From Kibdelosporangium sp. MJ126-NF4 (GTDB taxonomy: Bacteria; Actinomycetota; Actinomycetes; Mycobacteriales; Pseudonocardiaceae), in the NCBI RefSeq assembly GCF_000826545.1, contig NZ_CDME01000006.1, positions 465,063-529,062 of the forward strand: a stretch of DNA of 64,000 nucleotides, written 5' to 3'. The position numbers and the translations under genes are program-made. Positions 50,988 to 60,684 of the stretch are shown one piece after another (the stretch's first letter is position 1; each line of letters starts with the position of its first letter). Under the pieces are notes generated by a model. The model worked only from the letters and a program-made list of their open reading frames with translations, searched no databases and was not told the DNA's origin.

Positions 50988-52078
50988 CAGGCCGGATCCA
51001 GCTCCCGGCACGCCCGGTAGAGGTCGCGCCATTCCTTGCGCTCCTTGACCACTGCCTCGAGGTACTCCTGCCAGGCCACGGTGTCCGACACCCGGTCCTT
51101 GATCACCGCGCCGAGCAGGCCCGCGGCCAGCTCGTCGGCGCCGAGGCTGCCGTCGCCGAAATGCGCGGCCAACGCCATCCCGCTGGTCACCACCGAGATC
51201 GCCTCGGCCGTGGACAGGCTGCCACTGGGCTTCTTGACCTGTGTGCGGCCGTCGACCGTGGTGCCGTTGCGCAGTTCGCGGAAGATCCGGACAACGCGAC
51301 GGACCTCGTCCAGCGCGGGCGGCTCGGACGGCAGCTCCAGCGCACGTCCCAACTGGGCGGCGCGCTGGCTGACGATCTCGACCTCGGCGTCCTCGGTGGC
51401 CGGTGGCGGGAGCACGACGGTGTTGAACCGCCGGGCGAGCGCGGAGGACATCTGGTTCACGCCACGGTCACGGTCGTTGGCCGTCCCGATCACCGTGAAC
51501 CCGGGGATGGCCTGGAACTGCAGGTTCAGCTCCGGCACGGGCAGCGCCTTCTCCGACAGGATGGTGATCAGCGAGTCCTGCACCTCGGCGGGCATCCGGG
51601 TGAGCTCCTCGATACGGGCCACCGCGCCGGTCTGCATCGCGCGCATCACCGGGCTCGGCACCAACGCGGCCTCGCTGGGGCCTTCGGAGATCAGCCGCGC
51701 GTAGTTCCAGCCGTAGCGGACCGACTCCTCGCTCGTGCCCGCCGTGCCCTGCACGATCAGCGTCGAATCGCCGCTGATCGCGGCCGCGAGGTGCTCGGAC
51801 AGCCAGGACTTGGCCGTTCCCGGCACACCGACCAGCAGCAACGCCCGGTCGGTGACCAGAGTGCCGACCGCGACCTCCACCAGACGCCGCTCGCCGACGT
51901 ACTTGGGCGAGATCACGGTGCCGTCGGACAGCGTGCCACCCAGGACGTAGCGCACGACCGCCTGCGGCGAGAGCTTCCACTTCGGCGGGCGCGGCTTGTC
52001 GTCGTTCGCGGCCAGCGCGGCCAGTTCTTCGGCGTACTGCGTTTCCGCACTCGGGCGCAGCACAGTCGGGTTGGTCAC
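50987..52078 (-). CDS. MoxR-family AAA+ ATPase (YehL-like)
   Basis: A 363-residue MoxR ATPase: Walker A GVPGTAKS (84-91), Walker B region VARIEELTRM (the usual DE is EE here), sensor 1 VIGTANDRD and arginine finger ALARRFNTVV. It forms hexamers and works with VWA partners as a chaperone-like remodeler. GTG start at 52078 overlaps the DUF5691 stop (GTGA). Third gene of the SWIM-DUF5691-MoxR-DUF5682-VWA unit. Confidence 0.9.
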   Translation of the reverse strand: MTNPTVLRPSAETQYAEELAALAANDDKPRPPKWKLSPQAVVRYVLGGTLSDGTVISPKYVGERRLVEVAVGTLVTDRALLLVGVPGTAKSWLSEHLAAAISGDSTLIVQGTAGTSEESVRYGWNYARLISEGPSEAALVPSPVMRAMQTGAVARIEELTRMPAEVQDSLITILSEKALPVPELNLQFQAIPGFTVIGTANDRDRGVNQMSSALARRFNTVVLPPPATEDAEVEIVSQRAAQLGRALELPSEPPALDEVRRVVRIFRELRNGTTVDGRTQVKKPSGSLSTAEAISVVTSGMALAAHFGDGSLGADELAAGLLGAVIKDRVSDTVAWQEYLEAVVKERKEWRDLYRACRELDPA

Positions 52079-53451
52079 GGGTTTCCGCTCCGTTCGATCT
52101 CTTCGTGAAGTTCGGTTCGCAGCCGCAGGACGAGTTCCTCGGCGCCGTGCACCGGCCAGCGGGTGGCTATCCGCGCCCAGTGGTCGTGCAGGACGCGCAG
52201 GTCTCCCCGGCGTAACAGGGCTTCCGGCGGGCGGCCGACGCGCCAGCCGCGGTCCGCCAGTTCGGCGAAGCGCTCCAACACGACCCTGGTCACGTCCGGG
52301 TGCCATGGCGAGGGGAGCAGACCGCAGAAGTAGTCGAGTTCGTTGGCGTCCCACGATCCCGCGAGCTTGATCAGGACACGGGCCAGCGTCGGCGCCGGGA
52401 GCTTGTCCAACGCGTCGAGCAACGCCGTCGAGCTGATCGTGGACGCGAGGTCGGTCAGCCACGGGACGGGATCCGTCGCCGCGCCGAGATTCTCCGCGAC
52501 GCCCTGCAGCAGCGCGGTTCCCCACGTGCTGAGCCGCAGCTTGCGCGGCGCCTTCTGGCCGAGCCAGTCGATCCAGAAATCCGGCGAGACGCTGGCCGCG
52601 TCGGCCTTCAGCCGCGCGGACCCGGTGCGGCGGATCGGCGAGTCACGCAGTTCGTCCCGGTTCGGCTCCTGTTCATAAGGGCCGTCCGGGTGCAGGTCGA
52701 CCGTGTCCTCGAGCAGGCCGTCCCGTAGCCGCCGTTCGGCCCGTGTGGACAGCGCCGAGCCGGGGAGTTTGCGCAGCAGCGCGACGGCCTCCTCCCGGAC
52801 GTTGGTCGACCGGTCGTCCAGCGCCTGCTCCAGCACCGGCTCGTCCTCGGCACTGAGGCTTTCGGACATCGCGGCGACGAGGAGTTTGCGGTCGTCGACG
52901 CGGCGCAGCTCCGACCAGTGCTCGGCGATGTACGCCCGGAACCGGGCGGGATCCTGTCTGCGGGCCGAGACAAGCCGAGTCTTGCGCTGCACGGGCGAGA
53001 GGTCCAGCGCGTCCTCGATGTCGATGAGGCCGTCCTCGTGGTGCTCACCCGCGGCCCACGCCCAGCCGACCCGGCGCTGCGCGAGCCACCGGCCACGCGA
53101 GCCGAGCGCGGGCAGAACCGCGTCCCGCACAACGGATCGCGCTGACGCGGCGGCCAGGATGTCCGGCAGTTGACGGTAGGGGACAACAAGGTTCGCCCGG
53201 TCCAGCGCCAGACAGCACTCGCGGAGCATCTCGTTGTCCTCGGTGGCCATGACCTGGCTGAAGATCGCGCCGACCCGCGTCGACGCCTCGGCCCGGTTGT
53301 CCTTCGGCGCGGGCGGGATCAGCTCGGCGCTGGCTTCGGGAGCGACCCGCCCACCACGCCTGGCCAGGCCGAACGCGGCACAGTCGGCAAGCGCCCGCTC
53401 CGGGTCGGTCGAGCCGACGACGGCCTTCTGGATGGCTTCCGGCCAGCTCAC
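52075..53451 (-). CDS. DUF5691 (HEAT-like) protein
   Basis: A 458-residue alpha-helical protein. HEAT-like repeats are visible (DRSTNVREEAVALLRKLPGS near residue 215). The family, DUF5691, occurs with SWIM and MoxR genes. It may be a scaffold or adaptor for the ATPase; that is an inference. GTG at 53451 forms a 4-bp overlap with the SWIM gene stop; the longer frame upstream is not used. Confidence 0.8.
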   Translation of the reverse strand: MSWPEAIQKAVVGSTDPERALADCAAFGLARRGGRVAPEASAELIPPAPKDNRAEASTRVGAIFSQVMATEDNEMLRECCLALDRANLVVPYRQLPDILAAASARSVVRDAVLPALGSRGRWLAQRRVGWAWAAGEHHEDGLIDIEDALDLSPVQRKTRLVSARRQDPARFRAYIAEHWSELRRVDDRKLLVAAMSESLSAEDEPVLEQALDDRSTNVREEAVALLRKLPGSALSTRAERRLRDGLLEDTVDLHPDGPYEQEPNRDELRDSPIRRTGSARLKADAASVSPDFWIDWLGQKAPRKLRLSTWGTALLQGVAENLGAATDPVPWLTDLASTISSTALLDALDKLPAPTLARVLIKLAGSWDANELDYFCGLLPSPWHPDVTRVVLERFAELADRGWRVGRPPEALLRRGDLRVLHDHWARIATRWPVHGAEELVLRLRTELHEEIERSGNP

Positions 53452-54731
53452 GAGACCACCTCCGGCGCGCCACCCGGTTCGGCGGCCGCGCCGAGCCGGA
53501 CCGACCAGCCGTCCCACAATCCGATGGCGTCGAACGGGTGACCACCGTGCACAGCGAGAGCGCGGTCGGCGGCGACATCGTCGACGACCGGCAACGCGCG
53601 ACCGTCGAGATCGACCGCGACGAGCCCCTCGGCAAAGCGGACCTGCTTGCACGTGACCGGATGCAGCCGTTGCCACGGGTCTTTGCGGAGAAGGGGTTCC
53701 AGGCCTGCCAAAGCGTCCGTCCAGGTTTCGGAGAGTTCGACGGGGCGGGCGGCGGTGGACGGATCCCGGTCGCCGACAGCCATCCGCCGCGGCGCACCCG
53801 CGGGATACGGATGCAACAAGCCGGTGAACTCACCATTCGGCAGCGCGGGCCCCGGGATCGCGCCGCCCGCCGCGTGACGAACGACCGTCACCCATTCACG
53901 CCGTTCCCGGCCCCACACCCACTGACGGGTCGTCCGCACGCGACCGTCGTCCTCGTCCTTGCGCAGGAGGACAACCCACGTGTCCTGCCACCCCGGTTGG
54001 TCACGGACTTCCTGTTCGGTGACGGTGTAGCCGAGACGCATCCGAATGACGTCGGCGAGCTCCGGCGGCGGTTTGACCGCCAGCGTGGCCAGCAGATGCA
54101 GCCCGCCGAGCCGGTCGGCGGCCCGCTCGGTCCAGTTCGCCCCGCCTGCGAAGACGACAGCGGCCAACTCCTCCAACGCGTTGGCGAGGCCGGGTGCCTG
54201 CGCGTCGACCATCCGCCGCATGATCGACTCCCACCAGCTCCGATCCCGCCCGGCCAACTCGGCCACGCCCCGGCGGGCGACATCGGCCAGCCACTCCCGC
54301 AGTCCGGCGACACCACCCTGAACGGCAAGGTCGCGCGCCTCAACGGTTTTGGCCCGCTGAGCGGCGCGACGCTCCACAGCCTCAGGGGAATCGTCGACAG
54401 GCTTCGGAGCCTTGCGCACCTCACGCTTGTGCTGCCATTCGTTGACCCACTCGGGAGCCTCCCCCTTCGGCGCGCTGCCGCGAGCATGCAGAACCTGCAC
54501 GGCGACAGCGTGCTTGCACGGGAACTTCCTTGACGGGCAAGAACATGTGGTCGCCCGGTCGGTCAGGTCGACGCACACCTGATACGGCTTCTTGCCGCTG
54601 CCCTTGCACAGGCCCCACAGAACGTGCTCGTCGTACCCGAGCCCGCTCCAGTTACCAGGCGCCGCCAACCGGGCCGCGCTGCTCGCGACCTGCTTGTCCG
54701 GCGCCATGGCAAGGACGGCGTCGACATCCAT
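53448..54731 (-). CDS. SWIM zinc finger protein (YehQ-like)
   Basis: A 427-residue protein with a SWIM zinc finger near the N-terminus, CSCPSRKFPCKH (Cys63, Cys65, Cys72, His74). A helical middle and a beta-rich C-terminal half (about 250-427) are of unknown fold. SWIM fingers bind DNA or protein. First gene of the minus-strand unit; the 176-bp region upstream (54732-54907) is the presumed promoter and carries an AGTCTC-N10-GAGACT dyad. Confidence 0.88.
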   Translation of the reverse strand: MDVDAVLAMAPDKQVASSAARLAAPGNWSGLGYDEHVLWGLCKGSGKKPYQVCVDLTDRATTCSCPSRKFPCKHAVAVQVLHARGSAPKGEAPEWVNEWQHKREVRKAPKPVDDSPEAVERRAAQRAKTVEARDLAVQGGVAGLREWLADVARRGVAELAGRDRSWWESIMRRMVDAQAPGLANALEELAAVVFAGGANWTERAADRLGGLHLLATLAVKPPPELADVIRMRLGYTVTEQEVRDQPGWQDTWVVLLRKDEDDGRVRTTRQWVWGRERREWVTVVRHAAGGAIPGPALPNGEFTGLLHPYPAGAPRRMAVGDRDPSTAARPVELSETWTDALAGLEPLLRKDPWQRLHPVTCKQVRFAEGLVAVDLDGRALPVVDDVAADRALAVHGGHPFDAIGLWDGWSVRLGAAAEPGGAPEVVS

Positions 54732-54907
54732 TTCCGCAGGACCCCCAAAGTCTCGATCTCGGATGAGACTCTAGAGCCACCCACCGACAGTTCTGATCAC
54801 CGCAGGTCAGAAGTAGATCAAAGGTCGAGGCATGCTTCGACTGATGATTCGACCAGCCTATTCCGGTTACCGCTGTGGTGTCGCTTTTCGCTGTGGCAAC
54901 GAGTGGG

Positions 54908-55219
54908 TCAGACATCGGTGCCCTTGAAGGCGGCGGTCTGGTTGGCTTCGCGGGCGTCGTAGGTCTTCACCGCGTCACGGACAGTCCCAGCGATCTCGCG
55001 CACCTTGTCGCTGCCTTGGGCGAGCGCGTTCACGCCCATTTGCTCGAACGGCTGCAGCAGCATCGCGAACGGCTGGCAGATCACGCCGTACGCGTCATTG
55101 TTCATTGTCACCTGGCGGGCGGCGTCGACCGCGGTTTGCAGGCGTTCGGCGAGGCCGTCGACTTTGCTGGCGTGCGCGGTCAGTTCCGTGGTCAGGACTT
55201 CGTAGCCGCTGTCGGGCAT
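54908..55219 (-). CDS. EspC-like type VII secretion target
   Basis: A 103-residue two-helix protein (MPDSGYEVLTTELTAHAS, then KVDGLAERLQTAVDAARQV) of the ESX EspC/DUF2580 type. It is predicted to be exported by an ESX apparatus. The ATG overlaps the YbaB-like gene stop by one base. EspC-YbaB gene pairs are frequent in Pseudonocardiales. No ESX core genes are in the window. Confidence 0.8.
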   Translation of the reverse strand: MPDSGYEVLTTELTAHASKVDGLAERLQTAVDAARQVTMNNDAYGVICQPFAMLLQPFEQMGVNALAQGSDKVREIAGTVRDAVKTYDAREANQTAAFKGTDV

Positions 55220-55653
55220 CAGCGTCTCACCGACCCGTAACCTTCGTCGTCGTCATCGCCTCTGGTCTGCGGGGGTGGTGGCGGTTCCTCGGTCGCGGGG
55301 AACGCGGCTTCCGCTGTGGCCAGGATGTGCTGTGTCGTCGGGGTGTCGCCGACTGTTTCGCCCATGATCCGGGCCAGTTCTGCCGGATAACGGCTTTGCG
55401 CGCGGGTCATCGCCTCCATCACCGCTGCCGCGATCTCGTCCGGCCGCATCCTGCTCACGCGCTCGGTCATCTGCACGTTCGACGGGATTCCGTTGGGCCC
55501 GACCGTCACGCGCACGGCCCCGTCCGCGGCGGACTCGGTGATCGAGATGCGCTCCACCTCGGCCTGCATGTTCTGGTAACGGGTCGCGTTCTCGGCCGCG
55601 TTGTGCTCCCAGTCGTCGACCATTCGCTCGATGTTGGCCAGCGGGTCGGACAT
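55219..55653 (-). CDS. YbaB/EbfC-like DNA-binding protein
   Basis: A 144-residue protein with a YbaB/EbfC domain (about residues 1-100; VRVTVGPNGIPSNVQ, RMRPDEIAAAVMEAMTRAQ) and an acidic/proline-rich tail (PPPPPQTRGDDDDEG). It is longer than the housekeeping YbaB beside dnaX/recR. This type is coupled to EspC-like genes and may bind DNA or act as an ESX adaptor. ATG 55653 has GGGAGG 5 bases upstream. Confidence 0.78.
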   Translation of the reverse strand: MSDPLANIERMVDDWEHNAAENATRYQNMQAEVERISITESAADGAVRVTVGPNGIPSNVQMTERVSRMRPDEIAAAVMEAMTRAQSRYPAELARIMGETVGDTPTTQHILATAEAAFPATEEPPPPPQTRGDDDDEGYGSVRR

Positions 55654-55733
55654 CGCCACCTCCCAGGGCGGTTGTACCTGGCTTCGACGTTACCGAGTCC
55701 GCCGCGGTTTCCTGGTTCGCTCAGACGGACGAA

Positions 55734-58700
55734 TCATTCCGGGCACGGTGGGGCGTAGGAGAACTGTGGGATGTGCCGCTGCCACTGCTCGGGGTCCAGG
55801 ACGTGGTAGGTGTCGGCGCAGATCCGCTGAACGGCGTGGGACACGTCGAGAGTCCACACGCGTGCCGTGCCGTCACCGCCCGCCGTGACCAGGACACCGT
55901 TGCTCGATCCGGTGACGACGGTGGTGGCGTCGGTGTCCGTGGTGATCGGGGAACCCGACTGTTTCGGACGCGCCGGATCGCTGACGTCCCACAGCCGCAG
56001 CGTTCGGTCGGGACTGCCGCTGAACAGGGTGTTGCCGTCCGGGCTGAAGACCACCGAGCTCACGCCGTCGGTGTGGCCGACGAGCGGTGCGCCGAGCAGG
56101 TGGGGCCGGGCCGGATCGGTGACATCCCACAGCCGGATGGTCTGGTCGTCGGCGCCAGTGGCCAGCAATCGGCCACTGGCACTGAAATCCATGGATCTGA
56201 TCGGCGCGGTGTGGCCGATCACGGGCTCGCCGAGCAGACGCGGGGTGGCCGGGTCGCTGACGTTCCACAGCTTGAGGTCCGGGTCGGAGTGGGAGGCGGT
56301 GGCGAGAGTGCGGCCGTCTGGGCTGAACACCACGGAGTTCCCGTACGTGCCGTGACCGGACGGGATTCTGCTGAGCGGGCGCGGAGTGGCCGGGCCGGTC
56401 ACGTCCCACAGCCTGAGTGACTGGTCGTCGTCGCCCGTGACGAGTGTCCGGCCGTCCGGGCTGAACACGGCTGGACTGCCGTAGCGCGTGCCCAGCACAA
56501 GCGGTTCGCCGAGTCGACGTGGGTGTATCGGGTCACCGACGTCCCACAGTTGGACGAAGTCGTCGCCGCTGGCAGCAAGGGTGTGGCCGTCCGGACTGAA
56601 CGCCACTGTGCTCACATAGACCGGACGGCCGGACGGTGGTGGACCGAGCGGAACGGGCCGCTGCGGATCTCGGGTGTCCCACAGCCGAACGGTCCCGTCG
56701 CGGCTCGTGGTGGCGAGCAGACGCCCGTCCCGGTTGAACTGCGCACCGGTCACCGCCGCGCCGTGGCCCAGCAGGAGTGTGGCGGGCAGTGACCAGAGGC
56801 GGGTGGTCCCGTCGTCGCCGCCGACTGCGAGGAAATGCCCGTCGGGGCTGAAAGCGAGGCTGAACACCGAGCCGCTGGCCGAGGCGAGCGGCTCACCCAA
56901 CGCCCTGGCCTTGGCCGGGTCCGAGACGTTCCACAGCCGGACGGCGTTGTCCCCGGCCGAACCGAGCACCCGCCCGTCCGGGCTGAACGCGACCTGCCAG
57001 ATGTCGCCGGTGTGGCCGGTCAACGGAACCCCGAGCGGCGCCGCGTGCGCCGGGTCGGCGACGTTCCAGAGCCGTACGGTCCGGTCGTTGCTTGTGGATG
57101 CGAGCGTCCTGTTGTCGGGGCTGAACGCCACCGAGTGCACGATGTCGTTGTGCCCGGTGAGCGGCTGGCCGAGGGGAACCGGCGTCGCGGGGGCCGTCAC
57201 ATCCCACAACCGGACGGTGTTGTCGTTCCCCGCTGTCGCGAGAGTGCGGCTGTCACCGCTGAACACGACCGTGCGCACCCGATCCGCGTGGCCGGTCAGC
57301 GCAGGCCCGGACCGCACCGGGTGCGTCACGTTCGTGACGTCCCAGAGTTGAGCGGTGTGGTTGTCGTTGGCTGTGGCCAAGGTCCGACCGTCCGGGCTGA
57401 AGACAGCGGTGTAGATGGTGCCGCTGTCGCTGAACACCGGTGACCCGACGGCTTGTGGCCGGGCGGGATCCGTGACGTTCCAGAACCGGATGGTGTGGTC
57501 GTCGCCCGCCGTCACGAGGGTTCTGCCGTCCGGGCTGAACACCGCGGAGGTGACGTAACCGGTGTGCGCGGCGATCGGCGGACCGAACGGTCGAGGGCGG
57601 TCACTCACGTTCCACAACCGCACCGTGTGGTCGTGGCCCGCGGTGGCGATGGTGTTCCCGTCGGGGCTGAAGGCGGTCCAGTACACCGAGCCTTCGTGTC
57701 CGGCCAGCGAGGTGGCGAGCGCGTCCTGCTCGGTGGACAGGAGTCTGGTCTGCACGTCCTTGTCGGCGGAGCGCATGCCGTGGGCGACGAGGTTGAGCCG
57801 AGCCGCCAGCGAGGGGTCGGACCGCCGCAGGCGATCGGCTTCGGCGACGAGCTGGTGGAATCGTGCTTCGTCTCGTTGCTCGAACGCCACTATCGCGGCC
57901 GTGGTCGCGATCAACGCCAACACGACCACCAGCGCGACAAGGGCCCGCCGCGTCCACGTTGCTCTGGTCATGGCGGCCGAGCTGGCGTTGAGGAACCGGC
58001 GTTCGCGGTCGTTGAGGACATCGCCGTGGTGGGCAGCCCAGTCACGCGCCGTGGACAGGCGCGCTCCGCGGTACAGCGTCCCGGGGTCGTGGTCCAGCGA
58101 CTCCCAGGTTTGCGTGGCCTCGGTGAGCAGCCGATGAGTGCGGAGACCGGCACGGTCCTCCGCGAGCCATTCGCCCAGTCGCGGCCACGATCGGATCAGC
58201 GCTTCATGGCTCATCTCGATGCCGTCCTGGTCCACCACGACCAGCCGGGCACGGGCGAGTCTGTCGACGACGACGTCCATGTCGGGATCGCTGTCGAGTT
58301 CGTCGACCCGGACTCGGCGTTTGGTGTCCTCGGTGCCCTCACCGAGCGCGATCAACCGCTGGAACAGGTTCCTGACCAGGCGCTGCTGGTTCTCACTGAA
58401 CCAGGTGAACACGTTCTCGGCGGTCTGGCTGAGCGCCCCGTCCATGCCGCCCGCGGCGTGGAACCCAGCCAGCGTGAGCAAGCTTCCCCTGCGGCGGCGC
58501 CACGTCTCCAGCAGGGCGTGCGACAGCAGCGGCAGTGTTCCGGCGCGGTTGTTGGCGTGCGCCACGAGGTGTGCGAGCAGCGCACTCTCGACTCGGCAAC
58601 CGGAACGGACCGCCGGTGTCGAGATCGCCGACCGCAACTCCTCTTCCGTCAGGGGACCGACGGTGACCTGGGCGTCCCGCATGGCGGTCGCCAGCTCGGC

Positions 58701-59522
58701 AACCATGCTGCAGTGGGAGTAGAAGTCGGCTCGAACGCCCAGTACGACACGGCAGCGGGCCTGCGCGGCCGTCGTGAGCGCGGTGATGAACAGTGATCGC
58801 TGCCCCGCGTCGAGGCATTGCGTGAAGAGTTCCTCGAACTGGTCGACGATCAGCACGATCCGCGCGTCGGGAGCCTGTCCGGCCAGCGCCTGCCGCACGA
58901 TGAGACGCAGGTTTCGGGGATCCTCGACGAGCTCCTGATACACCTCACTGGCCGGACGGCCGGTGAACCGGGAGAGGTGGATCGCGCATTCCTCGACGGG
59001 CTGCGATCCAGGTGTGAAGAGAAGCACCGCGGTCGCCGGGGAATCGACCAGCCGCGGTGTCAAACCCGCGCGAAGCACCGACGATTTCCCGGATCCGGAC
59101 GCGCCGAACACCGCGAGGAAATGCTGCTTCGCCAACCGGGCAAGGAGATCCTCAACGAGCCGGTCACGACCGCAGAACCTGTCCGCGTCGTCCGGACCGT
59201 AGGAGGACAACCCCACGTAGGGCGGATTTTCCAGGATCTCCTGATCAGCCGGGGCACTCAGTTCGGCTGTGGCTTCGCGCCACTCCTGTTTCCAGCGCTC
59301 GGCGTCGCCTCCGCAGGCCCGGACGTAGGCCAGTGTCACGTCCAGGCTGGGCATCCGCCGACCGCCTGCGGCATCCGCCAACGTGGCGGACGAGTAGTGC
59401 GCTCGGCGAGCCAACTCGCGATACGGCGGACTTCCCGCTTTCTCCCGCAGTCGCCGCAGGTTGGCGGCGAACTCCGGGACAACCGTCCCGTCGAATTCCA
59501 GCGGCCGCTCCGGTCGCGGCAT
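55734..59522 (-). CDS. HTH-STAND NTPase with transmembrane helix and 14 WD40 repeats
   Basis: A 1262-residue multidomain protein: N-terminal XRE-like helix-turn-helix (about 15-75; FAANLRRLREKAG, YRELARRAHY), nSTAND NTPase (Walker A FGASGSGKSS about 139-148; Walker B VLIVDQFEELF), winged-helix region (SHEALIRSWPRL), one membrane helix (about 550-570, LVALVVVLALIATT), then 14 WD40 repeats (FSPDGRTLATA...VRLWDVT), enough for two seven-bladed propellers. The DNA of the repeats is internally repetitive. ATG 59522 is chosen; an upstream start at 59603 adds 27 residues. Such STAND-WD40 proteins act as signal sensors. Confidence 0.85.
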   Translation of the reverse strand: MPRPERPLEFDGTVVPEFAANLRRLREKAGSPPYRELARRAHYSSATLADAAGGRRMPSLDVTLAYVRACGGDAERWKQEWREATAELSAPADQEILENPPYVGLSSYGPDDADRFCGRDRLVEDLLARLAKQHFLAVFGASGSGKSSVLRAGLTPRLVDSPATAVLLFTPGSQPVEECAIHLSRFTGRPASEVYQELVEDPRNLRLIVRQALAGQAPDARIVLIVDQFEELFTQCLDAGQRSLFITALTTAAQARCRVVLGVRADFYSHCSMVAELATAMRDAQVTVGPLTEEELRSAISTPAVRSGCRVESALLAHLVAHANNRAGTLPLLSHALLETWRRRRGSLLTLAGFHAAGGMDGALSQTAENVFTWFSENQQRLVRNLFQRLIALGEGTEDTKRRVRVDELDSDPDMDVVVDRLARARLVVVDQDGIEMSHEALIRSWPRLGEWLAEDRAGLRTHRLLTEATQTWESLDHDPGTLYRGARLSTARDWAAHHGDVLNDRERRFLNASSAAMTRATWTRRALVALVVVLALIATTAAIVAFEQRDEARFHQLVAEADRLRRSDPSLAARLNLVAHGMRSADKDVQTRLLSTEQDALATSLAGHEGSVYWTAFSPDGNTIATAGHDHTVRLWNVSDRPRPFGPPIAAHTGYVTSAVFSPDGRTLVTAGDDHTIRFWNVTDPARPQAVGSPVFSDSGTIYTAVFSPDGRTLATANDNHTAQLWDVTNVTHPVRSGPALTGHADRVRTVVFSGDSRTLATAGNDNTVRLWDVTAPATPVPLGQPLTGHNDIVHSVAFSPDNRTLASTSNDRTVRLWNVADPAHAAPLGVPLTGHTGDIWQVAFSPDGRVLGSAGDNAVRLWNVSDPAKARALGEPLASASGSVFSLAFSPDGHFLAVGGDDGTTRLWSLPATLLLGHGAAVTGAQFNRDGRLLATTSRDGTVRLWDTRDPQRPVPLGPPPSGRPVYVSTVAFSPDGHTLAASGDDFVQLWDVGDPIHPRRLGEPLVLGTRYGSPAVFSPDGRTLVTGDDDQSLRLWDVTGPATPRPLSRIPSGHGTYGNSVVFSPDGRTLATASHSDPDLKLWNVSDPATPRLLGEPVIGHTAPIRSMDFSASGRLLATGADDQTIRLWDVTDPARPHLLGAPLVGHTDGVSSVVFSPDGNTLFSGSPDRTLRLWDVSDPARPKQSGSPITTDTDATTVVTGSSNGVLVTAGGDGTARVWTLDVSHAVQRICADTYHVLDPEQWQRHIPQFSYAPPCPE

Positions 59523-59657
59523 CTCAGCGCACCCCCCGTGCTCCGGCCAGCCCCCGATTGTCCGGAGATGGTTGTCCGACGTCCAGGTTTCGGCGTCAGA
59601 CAACCCATCTGGCGTAGGGAAAGCGCCAGCGGATCGGCAGGGGCCAACCGGTACGCC

Positions 59658-59837
59658 TCAGCGCACGGTTCGCAGGAACTCACTCCACAAGGGCGACGGG
59701 AACGTGAGGTGCGGGGCGGACGGGTTCTTGGAGTCACGAACAAACGCGGTCGGGGAGGTGTGAGCGACCTCGACGCAGGCCGTGTCCCCGCCATGGCCGC
59801 CGGAGTAGCTACTCTTTCGCCAGGTCAGATGATCCAC
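59658..59837 (-). CDS. DUF397 small protein
   Basis: A 59-residue protein read on the minus strand: WRKSSYSGGHGGDTACVEVA near the start and FVRDSKNPSAPHLTF near the middle, both DUF397 hallmarks. The GTG at 59837 lies inside the 3' end of the XRE gene, with a 29-bp overlap. DUF397 proteins are encoded after DUF5753 XRE regulators throughout actinomycetes and may be their antagonists, as in BldB/WhiJ-type systems. Confidence 0.82.
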   Translation of the reverse strand: MDHLTWRKSSYSGGHGGDTACVEVAHTSPTAFVRDSKNPSAPHLTFPSPLWSEFLRTVR

Positions 59838-60663
59838 CGAACGCCTCCATCGCCAATCTTTCGATCAGCGCTACCGACTCGGCAGGGCCGAGTGCCAGGG
59901 ACAACAGTTTCCGGAATATCAGTCTAGCTTTCCTGACTTCGGCATTGTCCTCTGTGTGAATCGTTCCGGTGACATGCTCGATGTAGAGGTAATCAGGGAA
60001 CTCCGGGTCCGGGAACCTGAGCAGGTTGAAGGAGCCTGGCATCGCAGGGTAGGCGCCGAGCTTCAGAGGCAGGACGAGGATCTTCACTGTCGGCAGGGTG
60101 GTAGCGGCGGCTATGTGGAGTAGTTGCTGCCGCATGACATCGAGGCCGCCCACCTCGCGAAGCAGGACAGCTTCGTCGATCACCGTGGTGAAGGTGAGGG
60201 GGTGTTCTTCAGAGGTGAGGCGAGCATGTCGGGCTGCCCTGAAGTCGCCATGTTTCTTCGCGCTGTAGCCGTGAGCGCCGAACAAGGAACGCATGTACTG
60301 GTCGGTTTGCAGGATGCCGGGGATGGCGTGGGTGGCCAGCTCGTCGACGTGATTCGCCTCGGCCTCGACGTCGAGGTATGAACCGCCGCCTTTGAAGCCG
60401 TATGAGTGGTACAGGGATGGTTGGTTGGCTCTCCTGACCTCGTCGACCAGATCCAGGTCACGGCAGTCGTAGAGGTCCATCATCGAACGTGCCAAATGGA
60501 CGTCCGCTTTGGTCTGGCCGCTTTCTATCCGTTGCAGCGCACTGCGTGTCTTGTCCAGCTCCGCCGCCGCCGTGACCAGCGTATGACCGGACCGTTCCCG
60601 CATACGTTTGAACTTCGCGCCCAAGCGCCGTCGCAGATATGGAGGACGCTCTGAATTTGCCAT
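59809..60663 (-). CDS. XRE-family regulator with DUF5753 domain
   Basis: A 284-residue regulator: helix-turn-helix (LGAKFKRMRERSGHTLVTAA, then TRSALQRIESG) and a DUF5753 domain (IPGILQTDQYMRSLF, DEAVLLREVGG, YLYIEHVTGTIHTED). It is paired with the overlapping DUF397 gene, as in WhiJ/BldB-type modules. ATG 60663 is chosen; 60681 is also possible. Palindromic TTCCCAA/TTGGGAA repeats just upstream may be its own operator. Confidence 0.88.
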   Translation of the reverse strand: MANSERPPYLRRRLGAKFKRMRERSGHTLVTAAAELDKTRSALQRIESGQTKADVHLARSMMDLYDCRDLDLVDEVRRANQPSLYHSYGFKGGGSYLDVEAEANHVDELATHAIPGILQTDQYMRSLFGAHGYSAKKHGDFRAARHARLTSEEHPLTFTTVIDEAVLLREVGGLDVMRQQLLHIAAATTLPTVKILVLPLKLGAYPAMPGSFNLLRFPDPEFPDYLYIEHVTGTIHTEDNAEVRKARLIFRKLLSLALGPAESVALIERLAMEAFGGSSDLAKE

Positions 60664-60684
60664 CCGTCCATGGTTCACCATGCC

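Noticed and set aside
55734..57735. CRISPR-like repeated DNA
   Set aside because: The repeats are about 120-140 bp, in frame, and encode WD40 blades. There are no short identical repeats with unique spacers.
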